From CANJDH01 sp964443245 (GTDB lineage: Bacteria > Pseudomonadota > Gammaproteobacteria > Burkholderiales > JAEUOS01): 58,898 nucleotides of DNA. Numbering within the stretch: position 1 is the first letter of the stretch; every line of letters starts with the position of its first letter. The notes beneath the pieces were generated by a model. That model was not told the origin of the DNA. It was given only the letters and a program-made list of their open reading frames with translations, and ran no database searches. The DNA is taken from assembly GCA_964443245.1 (NCBI GenBank), contig CAYUEG010000010.1:1-58898 (forward strand). The letters run 5' to 3'. Positions 9,305-18,927 of the stretch are shown here, in pieces. A program made the translations under genes and the position numbers.

Positions 9305-9547
9305 ATGAGCAACAACAAAGGGCAAATGCTACAAGACCCGTTCCTGAACACGTTGCGCAAGGAACACGTGCCGGTCGCCATCTACCTGGTCAATGGCATC
9401 AAGCTGCAGGGCCAGATCGAGTCGTTCGATCAGTATGTCGTGCTGCTCAAAAACACTGTTACCCAGATGGTCTATAAGCATGCCATCTCGACCGTCGTGC
9501 CATCGCGTCCGGTCACCATGAATCTGGGTGTAGAGGGCGACGCCTGA
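9305..9547 (+). CDS. hfq: RNA chaperone Hfq
   Basis: This 80-residue Sm-like protein forms the hexamer that pairs small RNAs with mRNAs. The Sm1 motif (DPFLNTLRKEHVPVAIYLVN) and Sm2 motif (YKHAISTVVP) are intact, as are Gln8 and the KH residues of the proximal face. The C-terminal tail is short, as usual in betaproteobacteria. The Shine-Dalgarno GAAGGA at 9291-9296 supports the ATG at 9305. It sits 162 bp after der and 68 bp before hflX, the classic hfq-hflX-hflK-hflC order. Confidence 0.97.
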   Translation: MSNNKGQMLQDPFLNTLRKEHVPVAIYLVNGIKLQGQIESFDQYVVLLKNTVTQMVYKHAISTVVPSRPVTMNLGVEGDA

Positions 9548-9615
9548 GCCCCGAACGAAGTGCGCTTGCCGGGTCAGGTTGGCCTGGCAGGGTTGACAAG
9601 GCGCCGGGGTAAGGC

Positions 9616-10824
9616 GTGCTCGATTCATACCATATTCCCAAAGCGCCGCCGGGCACCAAAGGCGTGTTCGAGCCTGCGGTTCTGGTTGCGCTCGATTTCG
9701 GCGAACGCGGGTTTTCCGACTCGGTGGCCGAGTTCCGGCTGCTGTGTTCCAGTGCGGGGTTGCGCGAGGTTGCAATTGTTGGCGGGCGTCGCCAGAGGCC
9801 CGACCCAGCCTACTTTGCCGGAACCGGAAAAGTTCAGGAAATTGCGGCGGCCGTGGCGCAAAGCGGCGCTCAGGTGGTGGTGGTGAACCATCAGTTGTCA
9901 CCAGGGCAGCAGCGCAATCTGGAGAAAGAGTTGCGGGCAAGGGTGGTTGACCGGACCACCCTGATTCTGGACATCTTTGCCCAGCGCGCGCAGAGCCATG
10001 AAGGGAAAATCCAGGTCGAGCTGGCGCAATTGCAGCATCTGGCGACCCGTCTGGTGCGCGGCTGGACGCACCTGGAACGGCAAAAAGGGGGTATCGGCCT
10101 GCGCGGTCCAGGGGAAACCCAGTTGGAGACAGACCGCCGACTGCTTGGTATCCGGGTCAAGGCCCTGCGAGAAAAGCTGGAGAAGTTGCAGCGCCAGCGT
10201 GAGGTGCAGCGGCGTGCCCGCAACCGTGGGCGCATATTCTCGGTTTCGCTGGTTGGTTATACCAATGCCGGTAAATCAACCCTGTTCAATGCATTGACGA
10301 AGGCGGACAGCTACGCCGCCAACCAGCTCTTTGCCACGCTCGATACAACGTCACGGCGCGTGCATCTGGACGAGGGGCGTCAAATTGTGGTGTCGGATAC
10401 GGTGGGGTTCATCCGTGAACTGCCTACCACGCTGGTGGCTGCCTTCCGGGCCACTCTGGAGGAAACCATCCATGCCGACCTGTTGCTGCACGTGGTGGAT
10501 GGGGTGGCGCCCACCCGGCTGGACCAGATCGACGAAGTCAACGGCGTGCTGCGCGAAATTGGTGCAGACGCGATTCCGCAGGTGCTGGTCTGGAACAAGA
10601 TTGACGCCGCCGTTTCAGAGGGCGGCGCCCGCTACACTGCGGGGATCGAGCGTGATGAATATGGTAAAATTTCACGTGTTTTTGTAAGTGCAGCAACCCG
10701 CGAAGGGTTGCCGTTTTTGCGGCAGGCTCTTGCCGAGGCAGTGGATGCGTTTCGCCACTGCTCGCCGGATTCTGCAGAACCTACAGCCGATGCGCCTGAA
10801 GCGCCCGCCGTCGTTGTTTACTGA
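9616..10824 (+). CDS. hflX: Ribosome-associated GTPase HflX
   Basis: HflX splits and rescues stalled 70S ribosomes, especially under heat stress. The 402-residue protein has the N-terminal HflX domain (YFAGTGKVQEI, a glycine-rich substrate-like loop), the linker GGIGLRGPGETQLETDRR, and a GTPase domain with P-loop GYTNAGKSTLFN near residue 213, G3 DTVGFIRELP and G4 NKID. The GTG at 9616 is preceded by AAGG two bases upstream, a rather tight spacing. An alternative start is not evident. It is placed directly between hfq and hflK. Confidence 0.95.
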   Translation: MLDSYHIPKAPPGTKGVFEPAVLVALDFGERGFSDSVAEFRLLCSSAGLREVAIVGGRRQRPDPAYFAGTGKVQEIAAAVAQSGAQVVVVNHQLSPGQQRNLEKELRARVVDRTTLILDIFAQRAQSHEGKIQVELAQLQHLATRLVRGWTHLERQKGGIGLRGPGETQLETDRRLLGIRVKALREKLEKLQRQREVQRRARNRGRIFSVSLVGYTNAGKSTLFNALTKADSYAANQLFATLDTTSRRVHLDEGRQIVVSDTVGFIRELPTTLVAAFRATLEETIHADLLLHVVDGVAPTRLDQIDEVNGVLREIGADAIPQVLVWNKIDAAVSEGGARYTAGIERDEYGKISRVFVSAATREGLPFLRQALAEAVDAFRHCSPDSAEPTADAPEAPAVVVY

Positions 10825-10853
10825 AAAGCTTGATCAACCTTGGGCATGAGCCA

Positions 10854-12089
10854 ATGAATTTGCTTGCTTCGCTGAAGTCACGCCTGCGCGACTGGCGCAT
10901 GTTTGCGACCGGCGGCGGTCCCCCTGACCTGGAAGAATTGTGGCGCGATTTCAATCGCAAGCTCTCTGGCCTTTTCGGCGGACGCAAGGCGCCGGGCAGC
11001 GGTGGCAGCTCGGGCGGTGGAACAGGTGGTAGCGCGCCTCCGGAAATGCCGAGCGGAAAAATGGTCGGCGGCGGGTTGACACTGGTGCTGGTGGTCGTGG
11101 GACTGCTTTGGGGTTCAAGCGGCTTTTTCATCGTGCCGGAGGGGCAGGCTGCTGCCATCCTGCGCTTTGGCAAGTTTCAGGAGCTGACCGACCGCGCCGG
11201 CTTCAAGTGGCGTTTGCCTTATCCGATCGAGAGCCACGAAATGGTCAATCTGCAGGCCTTGCGGCAGGTTGAGGTGGGGTATCGCAATAACGTCAAGACC
11301 AAGGTACTCAAGGAATCGCTGATCCTGACCGATGACGAGAACATCATCGATATCCAGTTTGCCGTCCAGTTCCGCCTCAAGGACGGCAAGGCCTGGCTGT
11401 TCAACAACCGGGATTCTGGCGAGATCGTTCTGCAGGCTGCCGAGACGGCGATGCGGGAGATCGTCGGCAAGTCGAAAATGGACTTCGTACTGTACGAAGG
11501 GAAGGAACAGATTGCCAAGGACGTCGAGAAGCTGATGCAGCAAATCGTCGACCGCTATGATTCCGGCATTGCGATCGTGAACGTGACGTTGCAAAACGTC
11601 CAGCCGCCCGAGCAGGTGCAGGCCGCCTTTGACGATGCCGTGAAGGCGGGGCAGGATCGCGAGCGTGCCAAGAATGATGGCCAGGCCTATGCCAATGACG
11701 TGATCCCGAAGGCGCGCGGCACCGCGGCACGCATCCTGCAGGAGGCAGAAGGCTACAAGCAAAAGGTGGTGGTGTCTGCCGAGGGTGAGGCCGCACGCTT
11801 CAAGCAGGTGCTGGCCGAGTACAGCAAGGCGCCTCAGGTGACTCGTGATCGCATGTATCTTGAAACCATGCAGCAGGTGTTTGCCAATACCTCGAAAGTC
11901 ATGGTGGATGCTCGCCAGGGCAGCCAGATGTTGTACCTCCCGCTTGACAAGCTGATCCAGCAATCTGGTGCTTCGGCACCTGCGGAGGCTCCGGCGCCGG
12001 CGCGCGTTCAGATCGAGCCTTCGGCACCGACAACGGTGGATACGCGCGGCCGTGATGCCTCGCGCAACCGCGAGCGGGAGGGCCGGTGA
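10854..12089 (+). CDS. hflK: FtsH protease modulator HflK
   Basis: HflK with HflC forms the SPFH cage around FtsH in the inner membrane and modulates its proteolysis. The 411-residue protein has the HflK N-terminus (GGPPDLEELWRDFNRKL), a Gly/Ser-rich linker, one membrane helix (about residues 66-88) and a band-7/SPFH domain. The domain is followed by an Ala/Glu/Lys-rich coiled stretch (AYANDVIPKARGTAARILQ). An in-frame TTG at 10830 would add eight residues, but the ATG at 10854 gives the family's usual start. Its stop overlaps the hflC start (ATGA, 12086-12089). Confidence 0.94.
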   Translation: MNLLASLKSRLRDWRMFATGGGPPDLEELWRDFNRKLSGLFGGRKAPGSGGSSGGGTGGSAPPEMPSGKMVGGGLTLVLVVVGLLWGSSGFFIVPEGQAAAILRFGKFQELTDRAGFKWRLPYPIESHEMVNLQALRQVEVGYRNNVKTKVLKESLILTDDENIIDIQFAVQFRLKDGKAWLFNNRDSGEIVLQAAETAMREIVGKSKMDFVLYEGKEQIAKDVEKLMQQIVDRYDSGIAIVNVTLQNVQPPEQVQAAFDDAVKAGQDRERAKNDGQAYANDVIPKARGTAARILQEAEGYKQKVVVSAEGEAARFKQVLAEYSKAPQVTRDRMYLETMQQVFANTSKVMVDARQGSQMLYLPLDKLIQQSGASAPAEAPAPARVQIEPSAPTTVDTRGRDASRNREREGR

Positions 12090-12976
12090 TGAACCGCATC
12101 ATTTCAGCGCTGTTCCTGGCGGTTTTCCTCGGCATGCTGGCCTCGTCCATGCTGTTTGTGGTCGATCAGCGTCAATACGCCATCATCTTTGCCTTGGGCG
12201 AAGTCAAGGAGGTGATTTCGGAGCCGGGGTTGAAGTTCAAGCTGCCGCCGCCTTTCCAGAACGTGGCGTACTACGAAAAGCGCATCATGACCATCGACAC
12301 GCCCGATTCGGACCGTTTCATCACATCCGAGAAAAAGAACCTGGTGGTCGATTCGTTCGTGAAGTGGCGCATTCGGGAGCCCAAACTCTATTACGTCAGC
12401 GTGCAGGGGCGTGAATCCGACGCGGTGTACAGGATTCAGCAGTCGCTCAAGGATGCCCTGAACAACGAAATCAGCAAGCGTACCGTCAACGAAATGGTGT
12501 CTGGCGTCCGCGAAAGAGTGATGCAGGAGATTCGCAACAAGGTCAACGAGGATGCCAAGAAAATCGGCGTTGAGGTGGTGGACGTGCGCTTGAAGCGGGT
12601 CGAGTTTTCGGACGAAATCAAGGATTCGGTGTTCAAGCGGATGGAGTCGGAGCGCAAGCGTGTCGCCAACGAGTTGCGCTCTACCGGTTCGGCGGATGGT
12701 GAGAAGATTCGCGCCGATGCGGACAGGCAGCGGTCGGTCATCGTGGCCGAAGCCTATCGTGATGCCCAGCGCATTCAGGGTGAGGGTGATGCCAAGGCTT
12801 CCGCTACCTATGCGCAGGCCTTTGGCCAGAACCCGGAGTTCTACAGCTTTTATCGCAGCCTCGAAGCGTACCGCAACAGCTTTCGCAACAAGGGCGACGT
12901 GATGGTGGTCGAGCCGAGTTCTGACTTCTTCAAGTATCTGAAGAACCCGAATCCCGCAGCGGCCGGCCGCAAATAA
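12086..12976 (+). CDS. hflC: FtsH protease modulator HflC
   Basis: HflC is the partner of HflK in the periplasm-facing FtsH-HflKC complex. The 296-residue protein starts with a membrane anchor (residues 4-22), then the SPFH domain with QRQYAIIFALGEVKEV and VDVRLKRVEFSDEI, which is diagnostic of HflC. A coiled segment (EAYRDAQRIQGEGDAKASA) follows. The start overlaps the hflK stop by four bases, so translation is coupled. Confidence 0.96.
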   Translation: MMNRIISALFLAVFLGMLASSMLFVVDQRQYAIIFALGEVKEVISEPGLKFKLPPPFQNVAYYEKRIMTIDTPDSDRFITSEKKNLVVDSFVKWRIREPKLYYVSVQGRESDAVYRIQQSLKDALNNEISKRTVNEMVSGVRERVMQEIRNKVNEDAKKIGVEVVDVRLKRVEFSDEIKDSVFKRMESERKRVANELRSTGSADGEKIRADADRQRSVIVAEAYRDAQRIQGEGDAKASATYAQAFGQNPEFYSFYRSLEAYRNSFRNKGDVMVVEPSSDFFKYLKNPNPAAAGRK

Positions 12977-12991
12977 GCCGGGTGATGGTGA

Positions 12992-13171
12992 ATGTCGTCG
13001 CTGTTGACCGCTCTCGGTTTGATGCTGTTGATCGAGGGCTTGCTGCCTCTGCTTGCTCCCGCCGCTTGGCGCGAGACGTTCCGGCGGGTACTTGAACTCA
13101 ATGACGGGCAGATCCGCTTCATCGGCATGCTGGCAACGCTGGCTGGTGCTGCCATCGTGTGGCTGATCTGA
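12992..13171 (+). CDS. DUF2065 (YjeT-like) small membrane protein
   Basis: A 59-residue gene lies 15 bp after hflC. It begins MSSLLTALGLMLLIEGLLP and contains LAPAAWRETFRRVLEL, then a second hydrophobic helix near the C-terminus. This two-helix pattern with the central ETFR motif is that of DUF2065, represented by E. coli YjeT, which is also linked to the hflX-hflK-hflC/purA region. The function is unknown. The gene ends eight bases before hisZ, consistent with one transcript. Confidence 0.85.
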   Translation: MSSLLTALGLMLLIEGLLPLLAPAAWRETFRRVLELNDGQIRFIGMLATLAGAAIVWLI

Positions 13172-13178
13172 GATCCAC

Positions 13179-14333
13179 ATGACCCGCTGGGCGCTACCTG
13201 AATACATTGCCGACGGCCTGCCTGCTGAATCACAGCGGGTGGAAGGCTTGCGGCGCCTGCTGCTGGACGCATTCCGCTCACACGGTTACGAACTGGTGAT
13301 GCCTCCCTTGCTTGAGTATGTGGACTCCCTGCTGACCGGTACCGGGCATGACATGGATTTGCGCACCTTCAAGCTGATTGATCAGTTGTCAGGGCGCACC
13401 ATGGGGCTGCGCGCCGACATCACGACCCAGGCGGCCCGTATTGATGCCCACTTGCTCAATCGGGAGGGGGTTACGCGCCTGGCCTATTGCGGCCCGGTGT
13501 TGCATGCCCTGCCAGCCGGCCTGCAGGCGTCACGTGAGCCGTTGCAAATTGGTGCCGAGGTCTATGGGCATGCCGGTATCGAGGCCGATATCGAGATCCA
13601 GAATCTGTTGCTGCATGCCCTTTCGCTGGCCGGTTTGGCCAAGGTACGCATTGACCTTGGGCACGTGGGGGTATTCCGCGCCCTCGCCGATATGGCCGGT
13701 TTGGACTCGGATACCGGGGCGACCTTGTTCGCCCTGCTTGAAGCCAAGGACGCGCCAGCCTTGCGAAGCGCAGTCGCGCCGATTGCCGAACCTGTTCGAA
13801 GTGCCTTGCTGGCCTTGCCGCGACTGTACGGCGGGCGCGAGGTGCTGGCCGAAGCAGCGCGCGTGTTGCCACCCGACACCCGGATTCAGGCGGCGCTGGG
13901 CGATCTGGCGCGCCTGACCGACGCGATGCGTGGGGCGGAGGTCAGCCTGGACCTGGCTGAATTGCGTGGCTACCAGTATCACAGTGGCGTGGTGTTTGCC
14001 GCCTATTGCGAAGGCCTGTCGGATGCGGTTGCGCGGGGCGGGCGCTACGATGAGGTGGGCAAGTCATTTGGCCGGGCACGGCCGGCGACCGGGTTTTCGC
14101 TGGACCTGAAGGTTCTCGCGAGCCTGGTGCCGGCGGCGGCCTCGTGCACCGGCATCCTGGCGCCGTTTTCCGAAGATCCGGCATTGGCCGCCGCTGTGGC
14201 GAGCTTGCGCGCTGCGGGTGAAGTGGTGGTGGTAGCGTTACCCGGGCACGCCCGCAGCAGTTGGCAGCCTTGTTGTGATCGTGAACTGGTGTCGCGGAAC
14301 GGTGCCTGGACAGTCGACAAACTTTTTACTTGA
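13179..14333 (+). CDS. hisZ: ATP phosphoribosyltransferase regulatory subunit HisZ
   Basis: HisZ is a catalytically inactive paralogue of histidyl-tRNA synthetase. It associates with short-form HisG and is required for the first step of histidine synthesis. The 384-residue protein shows class II synthetase remnants (LPEYIADGLP, LRADITTQAAR for motif 2, GGRYDEVGKSFGRARPATGFS for motif 3) but no C-terminal anticodon-binding domain. Location between hflC and purA is typical for betaproteobacteria, far from the main his operon. Short-form hisG is therefore expected elsewhere in the genome. Confidence 0.93.
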   Translation: MTRWALPEYIADGLPAESQRVEGLRRLLLDAFRSHGYELVMPPLLEYVDSLLTGTGHDMDLRTFKLIDQLSGRTMGLRADITTQAARIDAHLLNREGVTRLAYCGPVLHALPAGLQASREPLQIGAEVYGHAGIEADIEIQNLLLHALSLAGLAKVRIDLGHVGVFRALADMAGLDSDTGATLFALLEAKDAPALRSAVAPIAEPVRSALLALPRLYGGREVLAEAARVLPPDTRIQAALGDLARLTDAMRGAEVSLDLAELRGYQYHSGVVFAAYCEGLSDAVARGGRYDEVGKSFGRARPATGFSLDLKVLASLVPAAASCTGILAPFSEDPALAAAVASLRAAGEVVVVALPGHARSSWQPCCDRELVSRNGAWTVDKLFT

Positions 14334-14346
14334 GTTGAACAAAATA

Positions 14347-15639
14347 ATGGCAAAGAACGTCGTCGTGGTGGGGACCCAGTGGGGGGACGAAGGCAAGGGC
14401 AAGGTGGTGGACTGGTTGACCGACCATGCCCAGGGGGTGGTACGTTTTCAGGGTGGGCACAATGCCGGCCACACGCTCGTGGTGGGTGGCAAGAAGACCA
14501 TCCTGCGGCTGATTCCGTCGGGCATGTTGCGTCCGGACGTGGCTTGTTACATTGGCAACGGCGTAGTTCTGTCGCCCGAGGCGCTGCTCAAGGAAATTGA
14601 CGAACTCGAAGCCGCAGGCGTGGCAGTATCGAAGCGCTTGCGAGTCTCTCAGTCATGTACGCTGATCCTGCCCTATCACGTGGCGCTGGACAAGGCGCGC
14701 GAAGCGGCGAAGGGCGATGCCAAGATCGGCACCACCGGCCGTGGCATCGGCCCGGCCTATGAAGACAAGGTCGCACGGCGCGCCCTGAAGGTGATTGACC
14801 TGTTCCATCCGGAACGGTTCGCCGCAAAACTGAAAGAGGCCCTCGACTATCACAACTTTGTGCTGGTCAACTATCTGAAGTCGGAGGCGGTCGACTACCA
14901 GACGACGCTGGATCAATCGATGGCGTTTGCCTCTCGCCTGAAGCCGATGGTGGCAGACGTTTCGCATGAACTGTACCGCGAGATCAGTGCCGGCAAGAGC
15001 CTGCTCTTCGAAGGTGCGCAAGGTACCCTGCTGGATGTCGATCACGGTACCTATCCCTTTGTGACCTCCAGCAATTGCGTGGCAGGTGCGGCCGCAGCGG
15101 GTGCGGGTGTTGGGCCTGGACAACTTCACTATGTGCTCGGGATCACCAAGGCATACGCTACCCGCGTCGGTTCGGGCCCGTTCCCGACAGAACTGGAAGA
15201 CGATACGGGCGAATACCTGCGCAAGAAAGGCAATGAATTCGGCTCCGTCACCGGGCGTCCGCGCCGTTGCGGCTGGTTTGATGCCGCTGCCCTGCGCAGA
15301 TCGATCGAGATCAATGGTATCAGCGGCCTGTGCATCACCAAGCTTGATGTTCTCGATGGATTGCCGGTGGTCAAGCTGGCGACCGGCTACATCATGAACG
15401 GCGAGCGGTGCGATCTGCTGCCTCCCGGTGCGGATGGCGCCGCTGCCTGTGTACCCGTTTACGAGGAAATGCCAGGCTGGAGCGAGAGCACGGCGGGGGT
15501 CAGCGATTTTGCCAAGCTGCCCGCCAACGCCCAGAAGTACCTGCGGCGCATGGAAGAAGTCACGGGCGCATCGATTGCCCTGGTTTCCACCGGGCCGGAT
15601 CGGGATGAGACCATCGTGCTGTCTCATCCATTCAAGTAA
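14347..15639 (+). CDS. purA: Adenylosuccinate synthetase
   Basis: PurA joins IMP and aspartate with GTP hydrolysis, the first committed step to AMP. The 430-residue protein has the P-loop-like GDEGKGK at residues 13-19, the signature GGHNAGHTLVV, GTTGRGIGPAYEDK, and TYPFVTSSN. The ATG at 14347 gives the normal start MAKNVVVVGTQWGDEGK; the open frame extends upstream into hisZ but is not conserved there. Only 13 bases separate it from hisZ. Confidence 0.97.
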   Translation: MAKNVVVVGTQWGDEGKGKVVDWLTDHAQGVVRFQGGHNAGHTLVVGGKKTILRLIPSGMLRPDVACYIGNGVVLSPEALLKEIDELEAAGVAVSKRLRVSQSCTLILPYHVALDKAREAAKGDAKIGTTGRGIGPAYEDKVARRALKVIDLFHPERFAAKLKEALDYHNFVLVNYLKSEAVDYQTTLDQSMAFASRLKPMVADVSHELYREISAGKSLLFEGAQGTLLDVDHGTYPFVTSSNCVAGAAAAGAGVGPGQLHYVLGITKAYATRVGSGPFPTELEDDTGEYLRKKGNEFGSVTGRPRRCGWFDAAALRRSIEINGISGLCITKLDVLDGLPVVKLATGYIMNGERCDLLPPGADGAAACVPVYEEMPGWSESTAGVSDFAKLPANAQKYLRRMEEVTGASIALVSTGPDRDETIVLSHPFK

Positions 15640-15668
15640 ATCGCCAGCCTGTACTGAAAGCGCACAAC

Positions 15669-16187
15669 ATGGCCGACCTCTACGTTTCCTGGGATGATTA
15701 CCACCATGCAATCGAGCGGCTGGCGCACAAGGTGCACGCATCCGGTTATCCGTTTGACCAGATCATTTGCCTGGCGCGCGGTGGTCTGCGGGTCGGTGAC
15801 ATGCTGTCGCGCATCTTCAACCAGCCACTGGCGATTCTGGCGACGCAATCGTATTTCGCCAATGCCGACAAATCAGCCGAATACCAGGGTGAACTGACGA
15901 TCGGCCAGCATATGGCCAAGGTGAACGAACGCCTGGGGCAGAAAATCCTCGTGGTCGATGACCTGGTCGATTCGGGCAAGACGATGCTCGAAGTCGTGGA
16001 CCATCTCAAGCATCGCTACCCGGGAATTCAGGAAGTGCGGACCGCCGTGATCTGGCGCAAGGGCTGCTCGGTGTTCTCTCCCGATTACTGGGCAGATGAC
16101 CTGCCGCATAACCCGTGGATCCACCAGCCGTTCGAGGTCTACGACAAGCTCAAACCCGAAGACCTGGCAGCACGGGTTGGCGCTTGA
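15669..16187 (+). CDS. Purine-type phosphoribosyltransferase
   Basis: The 172-residue protein carries the PRPP-binding signature ILVVDDLVDSGKTM near residues 98-111 and an N-terminal RGG loop (CLARGGLRVGDML). These are features of type I phosphoribosyltransferases. It lies 29 bp after purA, and the family of short enzymes at this position is usually annotated as hypoxanthine or xanthine-guanine phosphoribosyltransferase. A purine salvage role fits the neighbour. The exact base specificity cannot be read from the sequence. Confidence 0.85.
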   Translation: MADLYVSWDDYHHAIERLAHKVHASGYPFDQIICLARGGLRVGDMLSRIFNQPLAILATQSYFANADKSAEYQGELTIGQHMAKVNERLGQKILVVDDLVDSGKTMLEVVDHLKHRYPGIQEVRTAVIWRKGCSVFSPDYWADDLPHNPWIHQPFEVYDKLKPEDLAARVGA

Positions 16188-16214
16188 GTTCTGTAGCACG
16201 ACCCATTCACAATG

Positions 16215-16241
16215 AAAAAACCCGCCAAGGGCGGGTTTTTT
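16215..16241. terminator. Bidirectional rho-independent terminator
   Basis: An A6 run, the stem CCCGCC / GGCGGG with loop AAG, and a T6 run lie between the phosphoribosyltransferase gene and the oppositely oriented tRNA-Leu. It can end both transcripts. Confidence 0.9.
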
Positions 16242-16246
16242 GGGAA

Positions 16247-16333
16247 TGGTGCCCAGAAGAGGACTCGAACCTCCACAGTCTTGCAACCGCTAGGACCTGA
16301 ACCTAGTGCGTCTACCAATTCCGCCATCTGGGC
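16247..16333 (-). tRNA. tRNA-Leu (anticodon CAG)
   Basis: On the minus strand the 5' end GCCCAGA pairs with TCTGGGC, followed by discriminator A and an encoded CCA. The D arm contains AATTGGTAGACGC, the anticodon loop TTCAGGT sits on the stem CTAGG/CCTAG, there is a long variable arm, and the T loop reads GGTTCGAGTCC. The long variable arm and the CAG anticodon identify a class II leucine tRNA reading CUG. It is transcribed towards the terminator at 16215-16241. Confidence 0.95.
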
Positions 16334-16390
16334 GAAGAGCGAGGCAAACAACAAACACAGCCTTGCTACAACTGGAAATTATAAACCAAA

Positions 16391-18865
16391 TTGAAACGTA
16401 AAACATCCAAGAAATCTCCTGCCCGTCAGGCCAAGTCACCCACCGGCATGCCTGGCTCGGGTAGGCGTGGTAAACCGGTCAAACCGGCCAAGCGCACTGC
16501 GCGCAAGGGGGCGCCAGCCTCCGCCGCCTTCTCCGGTACACCAGCGTATGGCGGTGCACCGTCGCGCGGCTTGTCGCCGACCTCCGCGCGATTCGGCCGT
16601 ACTTATGAAGTGGCCATCCCGGATCGAACGGATATTGCCCGTGAAGTGGGCGCGGAACCCGGCATTACCTTTGGCATGCTGGCACAACGCCTGGGCGTCG
16701 ATCGCAGCCAGAGCGAAGGCTTCGGCCGCCGCGTGGACGCGATGTTGCGCGATGGCGACCTGCTCATGAAGGCAGGAGGCCGATTACATGCAGGGCGCCA
16801 GCGCGAGCGCGAAACGGGCGTGGTGAGCCGCCATCGTGACGGCTTCGGCTTCGTTGCCCCTCAGGGCGGCGGCGATGACCTGTTCGTGCCGCCGTCGGCC
16901 CTGGAGGGGATCATGCATGGGGACACCGTGGCCTTCGTGCGCAAGGCGGCCGACTGGCGCGGCCGCCAGGAAGCGCGCATCGTCGAGGTGGTCGAGCGCG
17001 CTGTGTCCCGGGTGGTCGGCAAGCTCAGGCGCGATGGCAAGCAGTGGCAGGTCGTACCGCGCGATCGCAATTTCAGCCATGCCGTTGCGCTCGACGGCCG
17101 CCCCGAAGGCGCCAGCGAGGATGATGTTGTCACGGCCACCATCACCCATTACCCGCAGGGCGGCATCGGGGCAAGAGGCAGCGTGACCGAAATACTGGGC
17201 AACGAGAATGATTCCGGTATCGAGATCGAGATTGCATTACGCAAGTTCGATCTGCCGCACGCGTTTTCTGCCACCGCAGCGGCCGAGGCCAATGCGCTGC
17301 CGGAGCAACTGCGCAAGTCCGACCTCAAGGACCGCACCGACATTACTGCGCTGCCGCTGGTCACGATTGACGGGGAAGATGCACGCGATTTTGACGATGC
17401 TGTCTACTGCGAGCCGAAGGGCCGCAACTTCCGGCTGGTGGTGGCGATTGCAGACGTCAGCCATTACGTGGTGCCCGGCAAGCCGCTGGACGTGGATGCG
17501 CGGGAGCGTTCGACCTCGATCTATTTCCCGCGCCGGGTGATCCCGATGCTGCCGGAAAAGCTTTCCAACGGTTTGTGTTCGCTGAATCCCGATGTGGATC
17601 GCCTGGTGATGGTGTGCGACATGGTGATCACTGCCAAAGGCAGGATTACCGACTACAGCTTCTATCCAGGGGTGATGCATTCGCAGGCCCGCTTTACCTA
17701 TACCGAAGTCGCGGCCATACTGGCCGAACCGGATGGTGAAGTGGCGGCGCGGCGCAAGCCGCTGGTGCCGCACCTGCTGGCTCTCGAGAAGGTGTACCGC
17801 GCGCTGCTGGCGGGGCGCGGCGAACGCGGGGCCGTCGATTTCGAGTCGGTGGAAGCGCGCATGATGTTCAATGAGCAGGGCCGCATCGACCGCATTGTGC
17901 GGGTGGTGCGCAATGATGCCCACAAATTGATCGAGGAATGCATGCTGGCTGCCAATGTGTGCGCTGCCAGTATCCTGGAGAAGCACAAGCACCCGGCCTT
18001 GTATCGGGTGCACGCCGGGCCTACTGCTGCCAAGCTGGAGAACCTGCGTGAATTTCTTGGCGGCCTTGGTTTGTCGCTGGGCGGGGGGGACGATCCGCAA
18101 GCAGGAGACTACGCCAGGCTGGCGCGCGAAGTCCGTGAAAGGCCGGATGCGATCCTGATTTCGAGTGTCATGCTGCGTTCGATGCAACAGGCCCAGTACA
18201 GCCCCGACAACATCGGTCACTTCGGCCTGGCCTACGAACGCTATGCCCATTTCACTTCGCCGATCCGGCGGTACCCGGATTTGCTGGTGCACCGTGCCAT
18301 CAAGGCGGTCCTCAAGCGGCGCACCTATGTCGAGGATGACTGGGACGCCCTGGGAGCGCATTGCTCCAAGAACGAACGCCGGGCCGATGAAGCCTCGCGC
18401 GAGGTCGCGTCCTGGCTCAAGTGCATGTACGCCCGCGAACATCTGGGGGCCGAGTTTGACGGCGCCATCAGCGGCGTGGCCGGATTTGGGCTCTTTGTGA
18501 CCATGGATGACCTGCTGATCGACGGCATGATCCATATTTCCGAGCTGGGCAAGGACTACTTCAAGTTTGACGAATCCCGGCATGTCCTGTTTGCCGAGCG
18601 CAGCGGCATGAGCTTCCGCTTAGGCCAGCGCGTTCGGGTCAAGATCGTGCGCGCAGATCCCGATGCCCTGAAGATTGATCTGCAACTGGTCAGCGCGGAC
18701 CTCTCCAAACTGAAGCCTGCAACAGATGACGAGTCAGAAGGCGGGTCAGTAACGCAGGAAGATCGCACGGTGCGCCGTCGGCGCGGAAAATCCGGTGACA
18801 AGGATGATGCTGGCGCGAAGCCTGCCAAACGGCGGGCCGTCAAGAGTGGTTCAAGGAACGGTTGA
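16391..18865 (+). CDS. rnr: Ribonuclease R
   Basis: RNase R is a processive 3'-5' exoribonuclease that can unwind structured RNA and acts in mRNA and tmRNA-linked decay. The 824-residue product has a basic N-terminal tail, a winged-helix region (about 73-137), cold-shock domains (from about 141), the RNB catalytic domain starting at TIDGEDARDFDDAVY (about 324, with the metal-binding aspartates), an S1 domain (about 685-775), and a Lys/Arg-rich tail. The start is a TTG with only a distant GGAAA upstream. Start choice is uncertain within the basic tail. An ATG at codon 20 is the alternative. Confidence 0.93.
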   Translation: MKRKTSKKSPARQAKSPTGMPGSGRRGKPVKPAKRTARKGAPASAAFSGTPAYGGAPSRGLSPTSARFGRTYEVAIPDRTDIAREVGAEPGITFGMLAQRLGVDRSQSEGFGRRVDAMLRDGDLLMKAGGRLHAGRQRERETGVVSRHRDGFGFVAPQGGGDDLFVPPSALEGIMHGDTVAFVRKAADWRGRQEARIVEVVERAVSRVVGKLRRDGKQWQVVPRDRNFSHAVALDGRPEGASEDDVVTATITHYPQGGIGARGSVTEILGNENDSGIEIEIALRKFDLPHAFSATAAAEANALPEQLRKSDLKDRTDITALPLVTIDGEDARDFDDAVYCEPKGRNFRLVVAIADVSHYVVPGKPLDVDARERSTSIYFPRRVIPMLPEKLSNGLCSLNPDVDRLVMVCDMVITAKGRITDYSFYPGVMHSQARFTYTEVAAILAEPDGEVAARRKPLVPHLLALEKVYRALLAGRGERGAVDFESVEARMMFNEQGRIDRIVRVVRNDAHKLIEECMLAANVCAASILEKHKHPALYRVHAGPTAAKLENLREFLGGLGLSLGGGDDPQAGDYARLAREVRERPDAILISSVMLRSMQQAQYSPDNIGHFGLAYERYAHFTSPIRRYPDLLVHRAIKAVLKRRTYVEDDWDALGAHCSKNERRADEASREVASWLKCMYAREHLGAEFDGAISGVAGFGLFVTMDDLLIDGMIHISELGKDYFKFDESRHVLFAERSGMSFRLGQRVRVKIVRADPDALKIDLQLVSADLSKLKPATDDESEGGSVTQEDRTVRRRRGKSGDKDDAGAKPAKRRAVKSGSRNG

Positions 18866-18927
18866 TGGCTACAGCATTGGCGATAAGATCATTCCATGGA
18901 ATATTGCAAACCCGTTAAGGAAACACC

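Noticed and set aside
17237..18583. A 448-codon minus-strand frame inside rnr
   Set aside because: It is antisense to the RNB and S1 domains of RNase R and shows no conserved features.
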